Shown: piece by piece, positions 27,101 through 36,407 of the stretch
Layout of the letters: the number at the start of each line of letters is the position of its first letter
How positions within the stretch are numbered: position 1 is the first letter of the stretch
NCBI RefSeq assembly: GCF_900111175.1
Contig: NZ_FOGI01000010.1
Coordinates: 264,599 to 328,598, forward strand
Length of the DNA stretch: 64,000 nucleotides
Source: Actinokineospora terrae
GTDB taxonomy: Bacteria > Actinomycetota > Actinomycetes > Mycobacteriales > Pseudonocardiaceae
Direction: 5' to 3'
Notes under the pieces: model-generated
What the model was told of the DNA's origin: nothing
Databases searched by the model: none
What the model saw: only the letters and a program-made list of their open reading frames with translations
Made by a program: the position numbers and the translations under genes

Positions 27101-27298
27101 TCCACCCCGACCCTGAAGATCTCCTACGACGACGGCGCCACCTGGCACCCGGCCCCCGTCATCGCCAACGGGGCCAACCCGTTCGCGATCCTCTACCACC
27201 CGGCATCGGCCAAGTACGTCTCCCTCAAGACCACCGCCAAGGCGGCGGATGGCGCCACGGTCGACCAGACCATCATCCGCGCCTACGGGCTGAAGTAG
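24107..27298 (+). CDS. Secreted subtilisin-like serine protease (S8)
   Basis: 1063 residues; ATG 24107 with GGGGGAGA. A Sec signal peptide (RPRRHR, hydrophobic core, cut near ARA) is followed by a propeptide (about 35-190) and the S8 domain with the full triad: Asp in AVLDTGVDETHPDL (about 213), His in GHGTHVA (about 247) and Ser in GTSMATPHVAGAA (about 415). From about residue 500 onward come beta-sandwich domains of the kind that cap large actinomycete subtilases. The protein is exported, matured by self-cleavage and probably used for protein digestion outside the cell. It is monocistronic. Confidence 0.95.
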   Translation: MPQRPRRHRTGVVAAALVAAATIAVGPVGDARAQPAPKAGSSTGHQGQVTLVTGDRVTVVGERAIVRPGPGREHVRFVQRLDERGDLHVLPSDVLADLGAGRLDQRLFDVTALIRDGFDDRSTPTTPLIATYPANAPAPGIAAAEQRALPSIGGASFALPKGTPLVSTRAAGFTKVWLDGRVTASLDRSVPQIGAPEAWKAGLTGKGVTVAVLDTGVDETHPDLAGAVTRSRNFSDSPDTDDRVGHGTHVAATVTGSGRYQGVAPDSTLLNGKVLGDEGGGYESDVIAGMEWAAAEGADVVNLSLGSSSPSAGDDPASLAVNRLTAETGTLFVVAAGNSAGQVGSPAAADAALTVGAVARDESLAPFSSRGPRAGDGAIKPDITAPGVGIVAARAAHGQIGDPVGDRHVALSGTSMATPHVAGAAALLAGQHPDWKADRLKATLVGTAKPNPALTPFEQGGGRVDVVRATTQQLTAEAASLSLGIARWPHNDDPVVTRTLTYRNAGTNPATLAVTTDIRGPGAAPDLLTVSPSQVVVPAGGTASVTVTADTRVAGPDGVYSGAVVATSGSSVVRTPFAVDKEVESYDVTVEFKNRSTDPAGYFYRFVNLDQPRGYGSFDSPAKSVVRLPKGVYFFDGDSFGPNDVVVAYEPRVEITKDTHLVVDGEKGTELAVTTDRQDARIGSAQTLFEVDTAYSTTGSGIITSTFDSFSFIPSTTVAKKGAARFTVQARLAKPDAEGGFAGSPYQYSVGTTYPDRVPNNLKRHYRDRDLVSVRGEAAAQGKGGFGTFNGVARLPLPAKLDQLYSPGIEWYESFSQGPSDWEAQAVQAVDQPVVYQAGRPTVQKWNSGVFGAALPDSDYTGVFREGDEIGVRIPLYSDQDPTHSGYSTTAASKTELFRGTELVARSDYGGDLRAVLPPERAAYRLRAEGTREAPFDLTTKQTAEWTFTTEHAPGDSAARVKLPVVRFAPSLDDHNQAKAGRVFVLPIYTQRSGDTGVSTPTLKISYDDGATWHPAPVIANGANPFAILYHPASAKYVSLKTTAKAADGATVDQTIIRAYGLK

Positions 27299-27314
27299 CT
27301 CTCTAGCACAGCCC

Positions 27315-29459
27315 TTATTGCTGAGCGGCGGTGAGCACCGCGCGGTCGGTGGGCCTGCGGGTGGTACCGACGGCGGGCAGGGTGAAGGTGAAGCGGGAGC
27401 CGCCCGCCGGGTTGTCGGTGGCGGTGATGGTGCCACCGTGTCGTTCGACGATGCGCTTGCAGATGGCCAGGCCCAGGCCGGTACCCGTGTAGTCGGCGGT
27501 GTGGTGGGCGCGGTGGAAGTTGTCGAAGATGGCGTCGTGCTGGCCCGTGGGGATGCCGATTCCGTTGTCGGTCAAGGTCACCCGCACTGTGTCACCTCGG
27601 CGCGTTGCGGCTAGGTGCAGCCGAGGGGTGATCCCGGGAGCGGTGTACTTGATCGCGTTCCCGATGAGGTTGTCCAGGAGTTGGCGCACCAGTACCAAGT
27701 CGGCGTGCACCGGCTCCAGCGGCTCTACATAGAACTCCGGCACTGCGGCGCCAGTCGCTAGTGCGGTGTCGATACGTGTGGCGGTGATGTCGTCCACCAG
27801 GGCAGTCAGGTCTACCGCCACCGGTGCCACCACGGCGTCCCGCGCGGTCGTGTACGCCAAAAGGTCGCTGATCAATCCACGCATCAGGGTCGCCGCGCGC
27901 GTGACGCGGCCGAGTCCGGCCTGTGCGCGATCCAGCGCAGGGTGAGCAGGCACGGCATCCAGTGACTGACTGGCGGCGTCAGTCCAACACTGGACCACTG
28001 TCAGCGGGCTCAAGAGGTCGTGCGCCACCACTCCGGCGAAGGTGGCCAACTCATCGCGGTGACGACGTTCGGCGGTGACGTCGTGGAACAGCACGACGGC
28101 GCTACCGTGCCCGTGGCCGTCAGGGAGCGTGGTGGCGTTAACGCTGATGATCCGTCCACCTGGCACACCGTCGTTGCGCACCAAGATGTCCATCTCGTGC
28201 ACGTCGTGGCCAGCCAGAACGCGCGCGTAAGGCATGTCCTCGGCGGCTATAGGCGTCCCGTCGAGGTGGAACAGTCCATAGTGCTCACTGTCCCGCACGG
28301 TGTCGTCTGGGCTGATGCGCCCGCCGATCAGGCGTGTCGCCGCCGGGTTGCGCAGGGTGACCCGCCCATCGGCGTCCACCACGGTGAGCCCGTCGCCCAT
28401 GGAGTCGATGATCGCGGCCATCAGCTCGGCCCGGCTGGTCGCCTCCTGCTGGCTGGCCGCCAGCTCCCGCAGCAGCGCGACCCGCTCGTCGCGGCCGAGG
28501 GCCAGGGCGAGCCCGACCACGGCCACCAGGGTGATGAACAGCTGGACGATCAGCGCCTTGGCCGCGTGCGAGCCGACCGAGGCGAACGGCCCCTCGCCCT
28601 GGAGCGTGGAGACCACCGCGATCGTGCCGACCGCGAAGTTGTGCACGACCACGAACGTCGTCGGCAGCCGGTTGGCCGCCCACACCGTCAGCGTGATGAG
28701 CGAGAACGCCAGCGGCAGCGTGTGGTTGACCGCGAACACCACCAGGTAGGCGGCCAGCGACCCGGCCGCGACCGCGAGGTACTCGCCGACCCGCCACGGC
28801 GACGTCCGCGCGAACCGGGCCCTGGCCGCGGCCACCCAGCCCGGCGCGCTGACCGCCCGGCCGACGAACAGCCCCAGGGCGCCGACGAGCAGGATCCCCG
28901 CGGTGTTGCGGGCGAGCCACACCGCGGCGGCCATCCACGAGTAGTGCCCGGTGACGAACCACAGCGCGGTCGGGCCCACGGCCACGCCGCTGAGGGTGGC
29001 CAGCGCGGCGGCGCCGAGCAGCCCCCACAGGTCACGCGGGCCGACGGTCGAGCGCGGTGACCACAGGTCCGGGTTCCAGCGGGCGAGGACCGCGACGAAC
29101 ACCCCGGCCTGGATGAGGTTGGCGGCGACGGCCACCACGGCGAGCCCGAGACTGGCGCCGGTGGACATGTTGACCGCGATCGTGACGGCGGCGAGCACGG
29201 AGGCGTCCACCCACAGGGTCGTGACGTCGCGCTGCACGCAGAACCAGACCACCGCGACCCCGGCGGCGGGCCAGACCATGCTCAGGTTGGTGCTGTCCAT
29301 CACCGTCAGCCGCCCCGCGACGGACGCCACGAGGTACAGCACGGCGAACAGCGCCGTGCGCGCCAGCGAGGTGCCCACCTTCATGCGCGGGTCATCGGCG
29401 ACCACCGCCGCCGGTTGAGCGCTTTCCCCGCACGGGTGATGGCCGAAATACTCGATCAC
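27315..29459 (-). CDS. MASE1-type membrane sensor histidine kinase with PAS
   Basis: 714 residues from GTG 29459; ATG 29384 is an alternative, and neither has a convincing ribosome site. Residues 30-320 form about eight to nine membrane helices of MASE1 type (MVWPAAGVAVVWF, TGHYSWMAAAVWLARNTAGILLVGALGLF). A PAS domain (about 345-470), HisKA with VVAHDLLSPL and HATPase with NLIGNAIKYT, DNGIGIP and GTGLGLAICKRIVERHGG follow. A catalytic ATPase and phospho-His are present; there is no receiver domain or adjacent regulator gene, so it is an orphan kinase. The ligand is unknown. Confidence 0.92.
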   Translation of the reverse strand: MIEYFGHHPCGESAQPAAVVADDPRMKVGTSLARTALFAVLYLVASVAGRLTVMDSTNLSMVWPAAGVAVVWFCVQRDVTTLWVDASVLAAVTIAVNMSTGASLGLAVVAVAANLIQAGVFVAVLARWNPDLWSPRSTVGPRDLWGLLGAAALATLSGVAVGPTALWFVTGHYSWMAAAVWLARNTAGILLVGALGLFVGRAVSAPGWVAAARARFARTSPWRVGEYLAVAAGSLAAYLVVFAVNHTLPLAFSLITLTVWAANRLPTTFVVVHNFAVGTIAVVSTLQGEGPFASVGSHAAKALIVQLFITLVAVVGLALALGRDERVALLRELAASQQEATSRAELMAAIIDSMGDGLTVVDADGRVTLRNPAATRLIGGRISPDDTVRDSEHYGLFHLDGTPIAAEDMPYARVLAGHDVHEMDILVRNDGVPGGRIISVNATTLPDGHGHGSAVVLFHDVTAERRHRDELATFAGVVAHDLLSPLTVVQCWTDAASQSLDAVPAHPALDRAQAGLGRVTRAATLMRGLISDLLAYTTARDAVVAPVAVDLTALVDDITATRIDTALATGAAVPEFYVEPLEPVHADLVLVRQLLDNLIGNAIKYTAPGITPRLHLAATRRGDTVRVTLTDNGIGIPTGQHDAIFDNFHRAHHTADYTGTGLGLAICKRIVERHGGTITATDNPAGGSRFTFTLPAVGTTRRPTDRAVLTAAQQ

Positions 29460-29568
29460 GCTCGGTTGACACGCTCGGTAAGGTCAGGAAAACCCTTTTC
29501 CGGCCGGGGTGGGAAAGGGGTCTCAGTACCCTATCCGGACGGCATCACCGCAGGTGAGGCGGGTGGAA

Positions 29569-30438
29569 ATGGATCAACGCGGCTCTTTCGGCCGAACCGG
29601 GACGACGGTGGCGGAATTCAGCGCCCCCTTTCTGGAACACGCCTGGTGCGACTCCGCGCCGACCGCCATCACCACGCTGGGTGACACCGTTCTGACCCTG
29701 GAGCGCTGCGGCACCGTCCGCCGCGACGGCGTCCCGGTCTCGACGCTGGACCGCCCTTCGGGCTTCTTGCACCAGGTAGGGCCAACGGTCGTCGCAGGCG
29801 GACGCAGCGGGACCCTGTTCGACGCCCTCTCCGGCCGTCCGCTCTACCGACACCGGTCAGCCCTCACGAGCGCGGCCACGTTCGCGGACCACATCGCGAT
29901 CGGCACCAGCACCGGCGAGGCAGTGGTACTCACCGCCAGTAGCTTCCAGCCCGTCACGACGGTCACCCCACCTGGAAGCCCGCTCATAGACCTGGCTGTG
30001 GCCAACGGTGTGGTTCTCACGCTAACGGCGGACGGCAGTGTCACCTGGTGGGACATGACCACCGGCGAACGGTTGGGCCATAAGCATGATGTGCACGCCA
30101 ACGCCTGCATTGCCCTACCGGACAACCGTTTCGCGACCGTAGGCGCCGAACTACGGCTCTGGTCCGAGTCGGAGGCGACGACAGTCCAGAGCCCCCATGT
30201 CCTCGCCACGCTCGCGGTGACGACCGATGGCATGTTCATCGCCACCGGTTCCCCCACCGGTCCGCTGGCCCTGTACGACCTACCCACCCGCGATTGGCTC
30301 ACCACACCCATCACAGGTGTCGCGGCCTTACACAGATCCGGCAACCACTTCATCGCCTGCACCACGGACGGCCGGTTACACGAGATCTCGCCCCACGCCC
30401 TGCTCGACGGGGTTGTGCCGCGCTCGGCACCGGGCTAG
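29569..30438 (+). CDS. WD40-like beta-propeller protein
   Basis: 289 residues from ATG 29569 (GGTGGA upstream); an upstream ATG at 29509 would add 20 residues. Repeating blade-like segments are visible (GSVTWWDMTTGERLG, AELRLWSESE, GPLALYDLPTRDW, DGRLHEISP). No signal peptide is present. Such proteins are scaffolds; the partner is unknown. The 3' two-thirds has lower GC3 than its neighbours. It is followed after 9 bases by the DUF899 gene, so they may be co-transcribed. Confidence 0.75.
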   Translation: MDQRGSFGRTGTTVAEFSAPFLEHAWCDSAPTAITTLGDTVLTLERCGTVRRDGVPVSTLDRPSGFLHQVGPTVVAGGRSGTLFDALSGRPLYRHRSALTSAATFADHIAIGTSTGEAVVLTASSFQPVTTVTPPGSPLIDLAVANGVVLTLTADGSVTWWDMTTGERLGHKHDVHANACIALPDNRFATVGAELRLWSESEATTVQSPHVLATLAVTTDGMFIATGSPTGPLALYDLPTRDWLTTPITGVAALHRSGNHFIACTTDGRLHEISPHALLDGVVPRSAPG

Positions 30439-30447
30439 ACACGTCCC

Positions 30448-31176
30448 ATGACAGCAGGTGAACACCCCCTCCCGCAGGTCACGGACCGGCAGGCCTGGCA
30501 GGCGAGGATCGACGAACTGCGGGTCAGGGAGAAGGCCCACACCAGGGCCGGGGACGCGCTGGCCGCCGAACGCCGTCGACTGCCGATGGTCGAGGTCGAC
30601 CCGACCACCCCGCTGACCGGTGCCCACGGCCCGGTGCCGCTGATCGATGTCTTCGACGGCCGGTCCAAGCTGGTCGCGTACTTCCACATGTGGCACACGG
30701 GCAAGCCCGCGGCGGACCAGTGCGAGGGGTGCACCTTCTCCACCACCCACATCACCGAGCTGTCGTACCTGCACTCGCGCGACGTCAGCTACGCGACCTT
30801 CTGCCAGGGGCCGTACGAGGAGAGTTCGCGCTACCGCGACTTCATGGGCTGGACCGTCCCCTGGTACTCCGTGCCGCCCGAGTCCGCGGACCGGCTGGTC
30901 GCGGACCGGCACTTCGGCATCCTGGTCAGCTACCTGCGCGACGACAACAAGGTCTACGAGACCTACTGGACCACCGGCCGCGGCAACGAACCGATGGCCC
31001 CGTCGTACGGCCTGCTGGACCTGACCGTCCACGGCAGGCAGGAGCTGTGGGAGGACTCGCCCGAGGGCTGGCCGCAGCTGTGGGGCTCGCGGGGCGGCCA
31101 GTTCCAGCAGGACGGGCGTCCGACTGCCCAGTGGTCCCGGATCAAGGCAGGCCGCGACGACGACCTGGGCACGTGA
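30448..31176 (+). CDS. DUF899-family thioredoxin-fold protein
   Basis: 242 residues. The family pattern is clear: VFDGRSKLVAYFHMWH, CEGCTFSTTHI (a CxxC in thioredoxin position), DVSYATFCQGPYEE and WTVPWYS. DUF899 proteins are thioredoxin-like and of unproven function. The CxxC suggests redox or metal chemistry, but this is inference. Confidence 0.9.
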   Translation: MTAGEHPLPQVTDRQAWQARIDELRVREKAHTRAGDALAAERRRLPMVEVDPTTPLTGAHGPVPLIDVFDGRSKLVAYFHMWHTGKPAADQCEGCTFSTTHITELSYLHSRDVSYATFCQGPYEESSRYRDFMGWTVPWYSVPPESADRLVADRHFGILVSYLRDDNKVYETYWTTGRGNEPMAPSYGLLDLTVHGRQELWEDSPEGWPQLWGSRGGQFQQDGRPTAQWSRIKAGRDDDLGT

Positions 31177-31184
31177 ACGCCGAA

Positions 31185-31212
31185 GGGGGTGACCCGCTGC
31201 CGGATCACCCCC
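31185..31212. terminator. Bidirectional hairpin terminator
   Basis: GGGGGTGA (31185-31192) pairs with TCACCCCC (31205-31212) across a 12-base loop, between convergent genes ending at 31176 and 31219. Confidence 0.75.
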
Positions 31213-31218
31213 TGTCGA

Positions 31219-32019
31219 CTAGTGCGCCAACGCCTCTTGCTCGTAAGGGGTCTTCTCGCCCGCCTCTACCGGGAACGGCAGCCGGTTGCCCTCTGGCGGC
31301 AACGGGCACGTGGCGTAGGCCGTGAACGCGCACGGCAGGTTCACCGCGCGGTTGAAGTCCAACACCACCGCGCCATCGGCGTCGGCGTCACCCACCTCCA
31401 GCGACCGGTTGGCCGCGTAGGTGGTCACGCCGCTGGTGGCGTCGGTGAACAGGACGCTGAAGCCGCCCTTCTTGCCGTTGAACGCCGTCAGCGTGTGCTC
31501 GACCCCGCCGACCGTGAACCGGATGACCCCCGGCGCGGTGTAGACGTGCGTCAGGCCCGCCACCACCGCGCCCACCGTCGTCGGCCGGGGCTCGTCGAAG
31601 GGCTCGAACACCCCGCGCACCACCCAGCGCTCGTCCGGCTCGTAGGCGGGCACGCCGCGGAAGCCCGCCAGCACCTCCGCCGCCGGGTCGTGCACCCGGA
31701 TCAGGTACCCGCCGCGCCGGGCGACCTCCACCTCGACGTCCCCGGCCCGCACCCGGGTGCCCGGGCCGCTGAGCACCAGGTCGAACCGGGTGACCTCGGT
31801 GAGCGCCCTGCCGTCGTGGCTCAGGTCGCCGCCCGCCGGGTCGACGTAGGCCGCGTCGTCGTCCTGCCACCACAGGCCGGGCAGGCCCTGGTAGGCCGTC
31901 GGCTGCTCGGTGAGCCAGTCCAGCGACACCAGCGCCAGCCACCCGACCGGGTCGGCGAGGGTCCGCTCCCGCTCGGCCTTCCACGCCTGCCACTGCCCGG
32001 CGAACTCGTCGGTGCTCAT
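31219..32019 (-). CDS. DUF1684-family protein
   Basis: 266 residues from ATG 32019. The family signatures are present: DPVGWLALVSLDWL, FNGKKGGFSVLFTDATSG, RSLEVG, VLDFNRAVNLPCAFTAYATCPLPPEGNRL. DUF1684 proteins are common in actinobacteria and bacteroidetes; their function is unknown. No signal peptide is seen. It is followed by a terminator shared with the DUF899 gene. Confidence 0.9.
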   Translation of the reverse strand: MSTDEFAGQWQAWKAERERTLADPVGWLALVSLDWLTEQPTAYQGLPGLWWQDDDAAYVDPAGGDLSHDGRALTEVTRFDLVLSGPGTRVRAGDVEVEVARRGGYLIRVHDPAAEVLAGFRGVPAYEPDERWVVRGVFEPFDEPRPTTVGAVVAGLTHVYTAPGVIRFTVGGVEHTLTAFNGKKGGFSVLFTDATSGVTTYAANRSLEVGDADADGAVVLDFNRAVNLPCAFTAYATCPLPPEGNRLPFPVEAGEKTPYEQEALAH

Positions 32020-32111
32020 CCCGCCCGTCCCTTCCCTGGCTGGTAGATCCACGTCACCAGCCAATAGCCCCGGCGGGCGACCCGCTATTCCGGCTCCCAC
32101 ATGGCGGGAGG

Positions 32112-33038
32112 TCAGAACCGGGGCACGGCCACGGCGGTGTAGGTGGTCGTGGGCGTCGGCGGCGTCGAGAAGCGCGCGTTGACCGCGTAGAGGCGATCTC
32201 CGTAGGCCGCGACGGTGGTGGCGACGTCGAACCGGTAGTCGGTCAGCCGCCGCTCGAGGACCCCCGCCGACCCGTCCGGCCGCAGCCCGACCTTGGCGAT
32301 CCGGTTGCTGCCGTTCTCGACCACGTACAGGTCCCGCCCGACCCGCAGCAGCCCGTCGTTGCCGACCACGCTCTCCCCACCGAGGTCGACCGCCTTGGCC
32401 ACCCCGGTCGCCGGGTCCACCCGGAACAGCTTCCCGGACGAGGTGTGCCCCACGATCAGCGCCCGCCCGTCCGGCGTGCTCGCGATCCCGTTGGCGTTGA
32501 ACGAGTTCGGCGTGTTCACCCACTCACCACCCAACGGCACGGTCACCGCCGCGGCGGGCAGGCTCCCGTCGCGCCCCAGCGGGACCTTGTAGAGCTGCCC
32601 CAGGAACGAGTCCGTCACCCACACCGCGTCCTTCGTGACCACGACGTCGTTGAGGAACCCGCCGGCCACCTTGTACCTGGCCAGCGACGCCCCGTCCCGG
32701 GTGTCCACCACCCGGATCTCACCGCTACTCCCACCCGCCACGAACAACCGGTGCCGCCCCGACTCCACCTTCAACCCCACCGCCGACCCCCCGACCGGCG
32801 CGCTCAACTGCCGCCCCACCCCGGTCCGCAGATCGACCTGCTGCACCCGCCCATCCCCCAACGACCCGAAATACCCCACCGGCCACTCCCCGATGGCGAC
32901 CCCCTCCGGCCGAAACCCGTCCGGCAACCGCAACACCTCCGGCCACCCCCGATCCCCACTCCCACTGGCCGGAACAACCCCACCCCCCACCCCGAAAGCC
33001 ACCAGGACTCCCACCACAACCCACATCCGCCGCATCAT
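32112..33038 (-). CDS. Secreted SMP-30/NHL-like beta-propeller protein
   Basis: 308 residues from ATG 33038 (a second ATG is at 33035). The N-terminus is a signal peptide (MMRRMWVVV, cut near ASG). The propeller has repeats such as DGRVQQVDLRTGVGRQL, SGEIRVVDTRDGASLARY and GLLRVGRDLYVVENGSNRIAKVGL, like SMP-30/gluconolactonase or YncE proteins. Exported; enzymatic activity is unproven. Gap 33039-33311 holds C-rich sequence and no gene. Confidence 0.8.
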   Translation of the reverse strand: MMRRMWVVVGVLVAFGVGGGVVPASGSGDRGWPEVLRLPDGFRPEGVAIGEWPVGYFGSLGDGRVQQVDLRTGVGRQLSAPVGGSAVGLKVESGRHRLFVAGGSSGEIRVVDTRDGASLARYKVAGGFLNDVVVTKDAVWVTDSFLGQLYKVPLGRDGSLPAAAVTVPLGGEWVNTPNSFNANGIASTPDGRALIVGHTSSGKLFRVDPATGVAKAVDLGGESVVGNDGLLRVGRDLYVVENGSNRIAKVGLRPDGSAGVLERRLTDYRFDVATTVAAYGDRLYAVNARFSTPPTPTTTYTAVAVPRF

Positions 33039-33311
33039 CCCCAGGAGTCTGCCCCGCTCCCACCCCGACCCCAGACCACCACCCGGGTGACGCCATCCCC
33101 AGAACACAGCCGGATACCTCGGCCACCACGACACTCGACCCGAGTCACCACCGCCTGCTCACCTCGGCCGTCATCGTCCGACTGCTTCGCCCATGAAAGC
33201 TCCATTGTGGACTGACTGGTGCCGGTGCGGACGTGCTTCACCCGCTGGGAACCGTTGCGGCCGCGCGGTATTCGGGTTGACCAGCGTGCGGGGTCTGGGA
33301 GCATCCTGATC

Positions 33312-34505
33312 ATGACTGACGCCTTCGCGGCCAAGGCCACCTACGGGCAGGTCCTCGCCGTCCCCCGGTTCCGGGTGCTGTTCCTCGGGCGGGTGCTCGG
33401 CATCTCGGCGGACACGCTGCGGTCGGTCGCGCTGGCGGTGGTGGTGTACCGGCGGACGGACTCGCCGTTGTTGGCGGCGGTGGCGTTCACGGTCGGGTTC
33501 TTGCCGCAGGTCGTCGGCGGGCTGTTCCTGGGGGCGATGGCGGACCGGTTCTCGCCGCGCACGCTCATCGCCGCGGGCTACGCGCTGCAGTGCGTGGTCG
33601 GGCTGGTGCTCGCGTTCGGCAGCCCCTCGGTCGCGGGGAGCCTGGTGCTGGTCGCCGCCGTGGCCTGCCTGGCGCCGGTCACGTCCGGGGCGTTCGGCCG
33701 GGTGCTGGCGGAGATCCTCACCGGTGACGCCTACGTGCTCGGCCGGTCCATGTCCTACCTGGTCGCGGTCGCGGCGCAGCTGATCGGGCTCGCCGCCGGT
33801 GGGGGACTGATCGCGTGGCTGGGGGTGGAGCGGACGATGCTCGTCACCGCGGGGATGCACCTGCTCGCGTCGGTGATCAGCCGCTTGCTCTTGCCGCGCA
33901 CGGAGATGGCCCGGTCCAACGGGTCGATCGTGCGTAAGAGCTGGCAAGGCAACGCCGCGCTCGTAGCCGCTCCCGGAGTCGTCCCGCTGATCCTGGCGCA
34001 GTGCCTACCCGCTGCCTACATGGCCGGAGCGGAAAGCCTGCTCATCCCTTACTCCGTGCAGCGCGCGTTCAGCCCTGGGGAGACCGGAGTCCTCTTAGCC
34101 TGTCTACCGGTGGGCATGCTCATCGGCGACATAGTGATCGGTCGAGCGTTCGCACCAGCCACACGTGAACGCCTGGTCTTACCGCTACTGCTGGTCCTAG
34201 GCGCGCCACCAGTCGCGTTGGCTCTAGTGCTGCCGCACGCGGGTGTCGTTGCCGTGTTCGCGGTCGCGGGCTTCGGGTCGGCCTACCTGCTGGGCCTGCA
34301 ACGACGCTTCCTGGCGGCGGTGCCATCCGACCTCCAGGGGCAGGGCTTCGCGTTGCTCTCCACCGCGACCATGACCGTCCAGGGCGTCGGCCCCCTGGTG
34401 TTCGGCGCGGCCGCCGAGTTCCTGCCGATCGGCGTGGCGATGGCGCTGACCGGGGTGAGCAGCCTCGTCACCACGGTCCTGCTGCGCCGCGTTCACCGGG
34501 GGTAG
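33312..34505 (+). CDS. MFS transporter, 12-TM
   Basis: 397 residues from ATG 33312. Twelve hydrophobic segments; motif A-like GAMADRFSPRTLIAAGYAL follows helix 2. It resembles MFS exporters of the EntS/macrolide-efflux kind. Codon use in the middle (33950-34250) has unusually many A/T third bases for this window. The last 13 bases overlap the end of the converging kinase gene. Substrate unknown. Confidence 0.88.
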   Translation: MTDAFAAKATYGQVLAVPRFRVLFLGRVLGISADTLRSVALAVVVYRRTDSPLLAAVAFTVGFLPQVVGGLFLGAMADRFSPRTLIAAGYALQCVVGLVLAFGSPSVAGSLVLVAAVACLAPVTSGAFGRVLAEILTGDAYVLGRSMSYLVAVAAQLIGLAAGGGLIAWLGVERTMLVTAGMHLLASVISRLLLPRTEMARSNGSIVRKSWQGNAALVAAPGVVPLILAQCLPAAYMAGAESLLIPYSVQRAFSPGETGVLLACLPVGMLIGDIVIGRAFAPATRERLVLPLLLVLGAPPVALALVLPHAGVVAVFAVAGFGSAYLLGLQRRFLAAVPSDLQGQGFALLSTATMTVQGVGPLVFGAAAEFLPIGVAMALTGVSSLVTTVLLRRVHRG

Positions 34506-36202
34506 AGCCTGATCACCTTGCCCTCGATGGTGGCCAGCAGGTACCCGCCGCCGTACTCGTCGCTGACGTACAGCTTCAGCGCCGGGACGTGGTCGATGAG
34601 GCCGGTGTCGACGATGATGTAGCGCATCGAGGGCTTTTCGACGCCCAGTTCCTTGTTGGCCCGCTCCCACAGGGCGGGCAGCGCGTCCCAGTTGACCTTG
34701 TTCAGGTCGACCACGGCGCGGTCGGCGTCCACCCCGTCCGGTCCCTTGCGGACCGCGGTGCCGTTGCGGTACTCGAAGTCGTCGAACCCGTTCTTCACCG
34801 CCGCGGTCGGCGCGGTCGCCATCGCGTACTTGCCGTAGATGTAGAGGGAGGACACCTTGCTGCCGCCCATGACCCCGCTGAACGCGCTGACCACCTTGCG
34901 CGCGCCCGCCGTGGTGAGCAGCTCCTCGGGGCCCGCCGCGGCAGCGGTTGTGGTGGTCGTCGCCGTGGTGGTCTTCGCGGCCTGACTGGTGCGCTCGGTG
35001 ACCTTCTGCCCAGCGGTGGTGGTGATGGCCTGCGAGGACGTCTCCTCCGGCGCCGCGCCGTTGTTCGCGGGAGTGTCGTCGCTGTTCAGGACCTTGATGA
35101 GCACCAGCGTGACGGTGAGCACGAGCGCGGCCGCCACCACACCGACGATGGCGCGGGTGCGCGCGGTCTTGCGGATCGGCTGCGACACCTTGTCGGGCAG
35201 CCGGTACGCGGGGTGCTGGTGCTGCCACGGACCTGTGGACGGTGCGGACAGGACCGGCCGGGCGGGCGTGGGCGGCCCGTGCGGCCCGGTGGGGATGGGT
35301 CGCGGGGGCGTGTGGGGTCCCGGGAGGACGGGTCGGGCCGGGGTGGGCGGCCCGAGCGGCGCCCCCTGCTCGGCCGCGGCGAGCATCCGGTCGAGGACCT
35401 CGGCGGCGGGTCGGGCGTTCGGGTCGGGGACGAGGACCGCGCTGAGCACCGGCCCGAGCGCACCCGCGCGCCGCGGCGGCGGGACCGGCTCGGTCATCAC
35501 CGCGGCCAGGGTCGCCATCGTCGTCGCGCGCCGCATCGGGTGGTAGCCCTCGACGGCCACGTACAGCAGCATCGCCAACGACCACAGGTCCGACGCGGTC
35601 CTCGTCTCGTCGCCGAGCAGCCGCTCCGGGGCGATGTACTCCGGCGACCCGATCACCTCGCCGGTCGCGGTGAGCTGCCCGGAGTCGTTGAGCGCGGCGA
35701 TCCCGAAGTCGGTGAGCACGGCACTGCCGTCCAGGCGCAACAGGACGTTGCCCGGCTTCACGTCCCGGTGCAGCACCCCCGCCGCGTGCGCCGCGCGCAA
35801 CGCCCCGAGCACCCCGCGTCCGATGCGGGCGGCCTCGGCGGGCCCGAGCGTGCCCTCCAGCAGGCGCGCGTCCAGGGAGGTGCCCCGGACCAGCTCCATG
35901 ACGATCCACGGGTACGGCGAGTCGTCCGACTCGATGATCTGGTAGATCGAGACCACGTTCGGGTGCTGCAACCGGGCCAGCGCCCGCGACTCCCGCAGCA
36001 CCCGCTCCCGCTGCTGCGCCGCCAGGGCGGGGTTGTGGTCGAACAACGCGGCGTCGGCGGGTCGCATCTCCTTGATCGCGACCTCGCGCTCCAACCCCAC
36101 GTCCCTGGCGCGCCAGACCGTGCCCATACCGCCACTGCCCAGCCGCCCCAACAACTCGAACCGGCCACCCACCACGCGCCCGGTCTGCCCTCGCTCCGAC
36201 AC
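34493..36202 (-). CDS. PknB-like Ser/Thr protein kinase, membrane-anchored
   Basis: About 569 residues from GTG 36202; the start is uncertain because no ribosome site stands out and an in-frame start exists up to 36253. The kinase domain (about 10-275) is complete: GSGGMGTVW, VAIKEM, HRDVKPGNVLL, TDFGIA, GSPEYIAPE. A Pro-rich linker, a membrane helix (ARTRAIVGVVAAALVLTVTLVLIKVL) and an extracytoplasmic domain of about 190 residues with a Thr/Ala stretch follow. There are no PASTA repeats, so its sensor is different from PknB. Convergent overlap with the MFS gene. Confidence 0.93.
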   Translation of the reverse strand: MSERGQTGRVVGGRFELLGRLGSGGMGTVWRARDVGLEREVAIKEMRPADAALFDHNPALAAQQRERVLRESRALARLQHPNVVSIYQIIESDDSPYPWIVMELVRGTSLDARLLEGTLGPAEAARIGRGVLGALRAAHAAGVLHRDVKPGNVLLRLDGSAVLTDFGIAALNDSGQLTATGEVIGSPEYIAPERLLGDETRTASDLWSLAMLLYVAVEGYHPMRRATTMATLAAVMTEPVPPPRRAGALGPVLSAVLVPDPNARPAAEVLDRMLAAAEQGAPLGPPTPARPVLPGPHTPPRPIPTGPHGPPTPARPVLSAPSTGPWQHQHPAYRLPDKVSQPIRKTARTRAIVGVVAAALVLTVTLVLIKVLNSDDTPANNGAAPEETSSQAITTTAGQKVTERTSQAAKTTTATTTTTAAAAGPEELLTTAGARKVVSAFSGVMGGSKVSSLYIYGKYAMATAPTAAVKNGFDDFEYRNGTAVRKGPDGVDADRAVVDLNKVNWDALPALWERANKELGVEKPSMRYIIVDTGLIDHVPALKLYVSDEYGGGYLLATIEGKVIRLYPR

Positions 36203-36407
36203 CGCGCACACGCTAGCAACCCCACCCCGCCACCCCACCGACGCTGGCCACATTCACACAGGTGAACGCCCCGATCGCCCCGGAAAAGGTGTGCCCACCC
36301 AACCACCCAGCGTCACCCCTGTCCGCCCCCGCTGGGCAACCGGGCCGGGTGGCGACAGGTCGGTCTCCGCCGGTCCTGAGGTGGACTCGATGGTGGCCGC
36401 GTCCCCG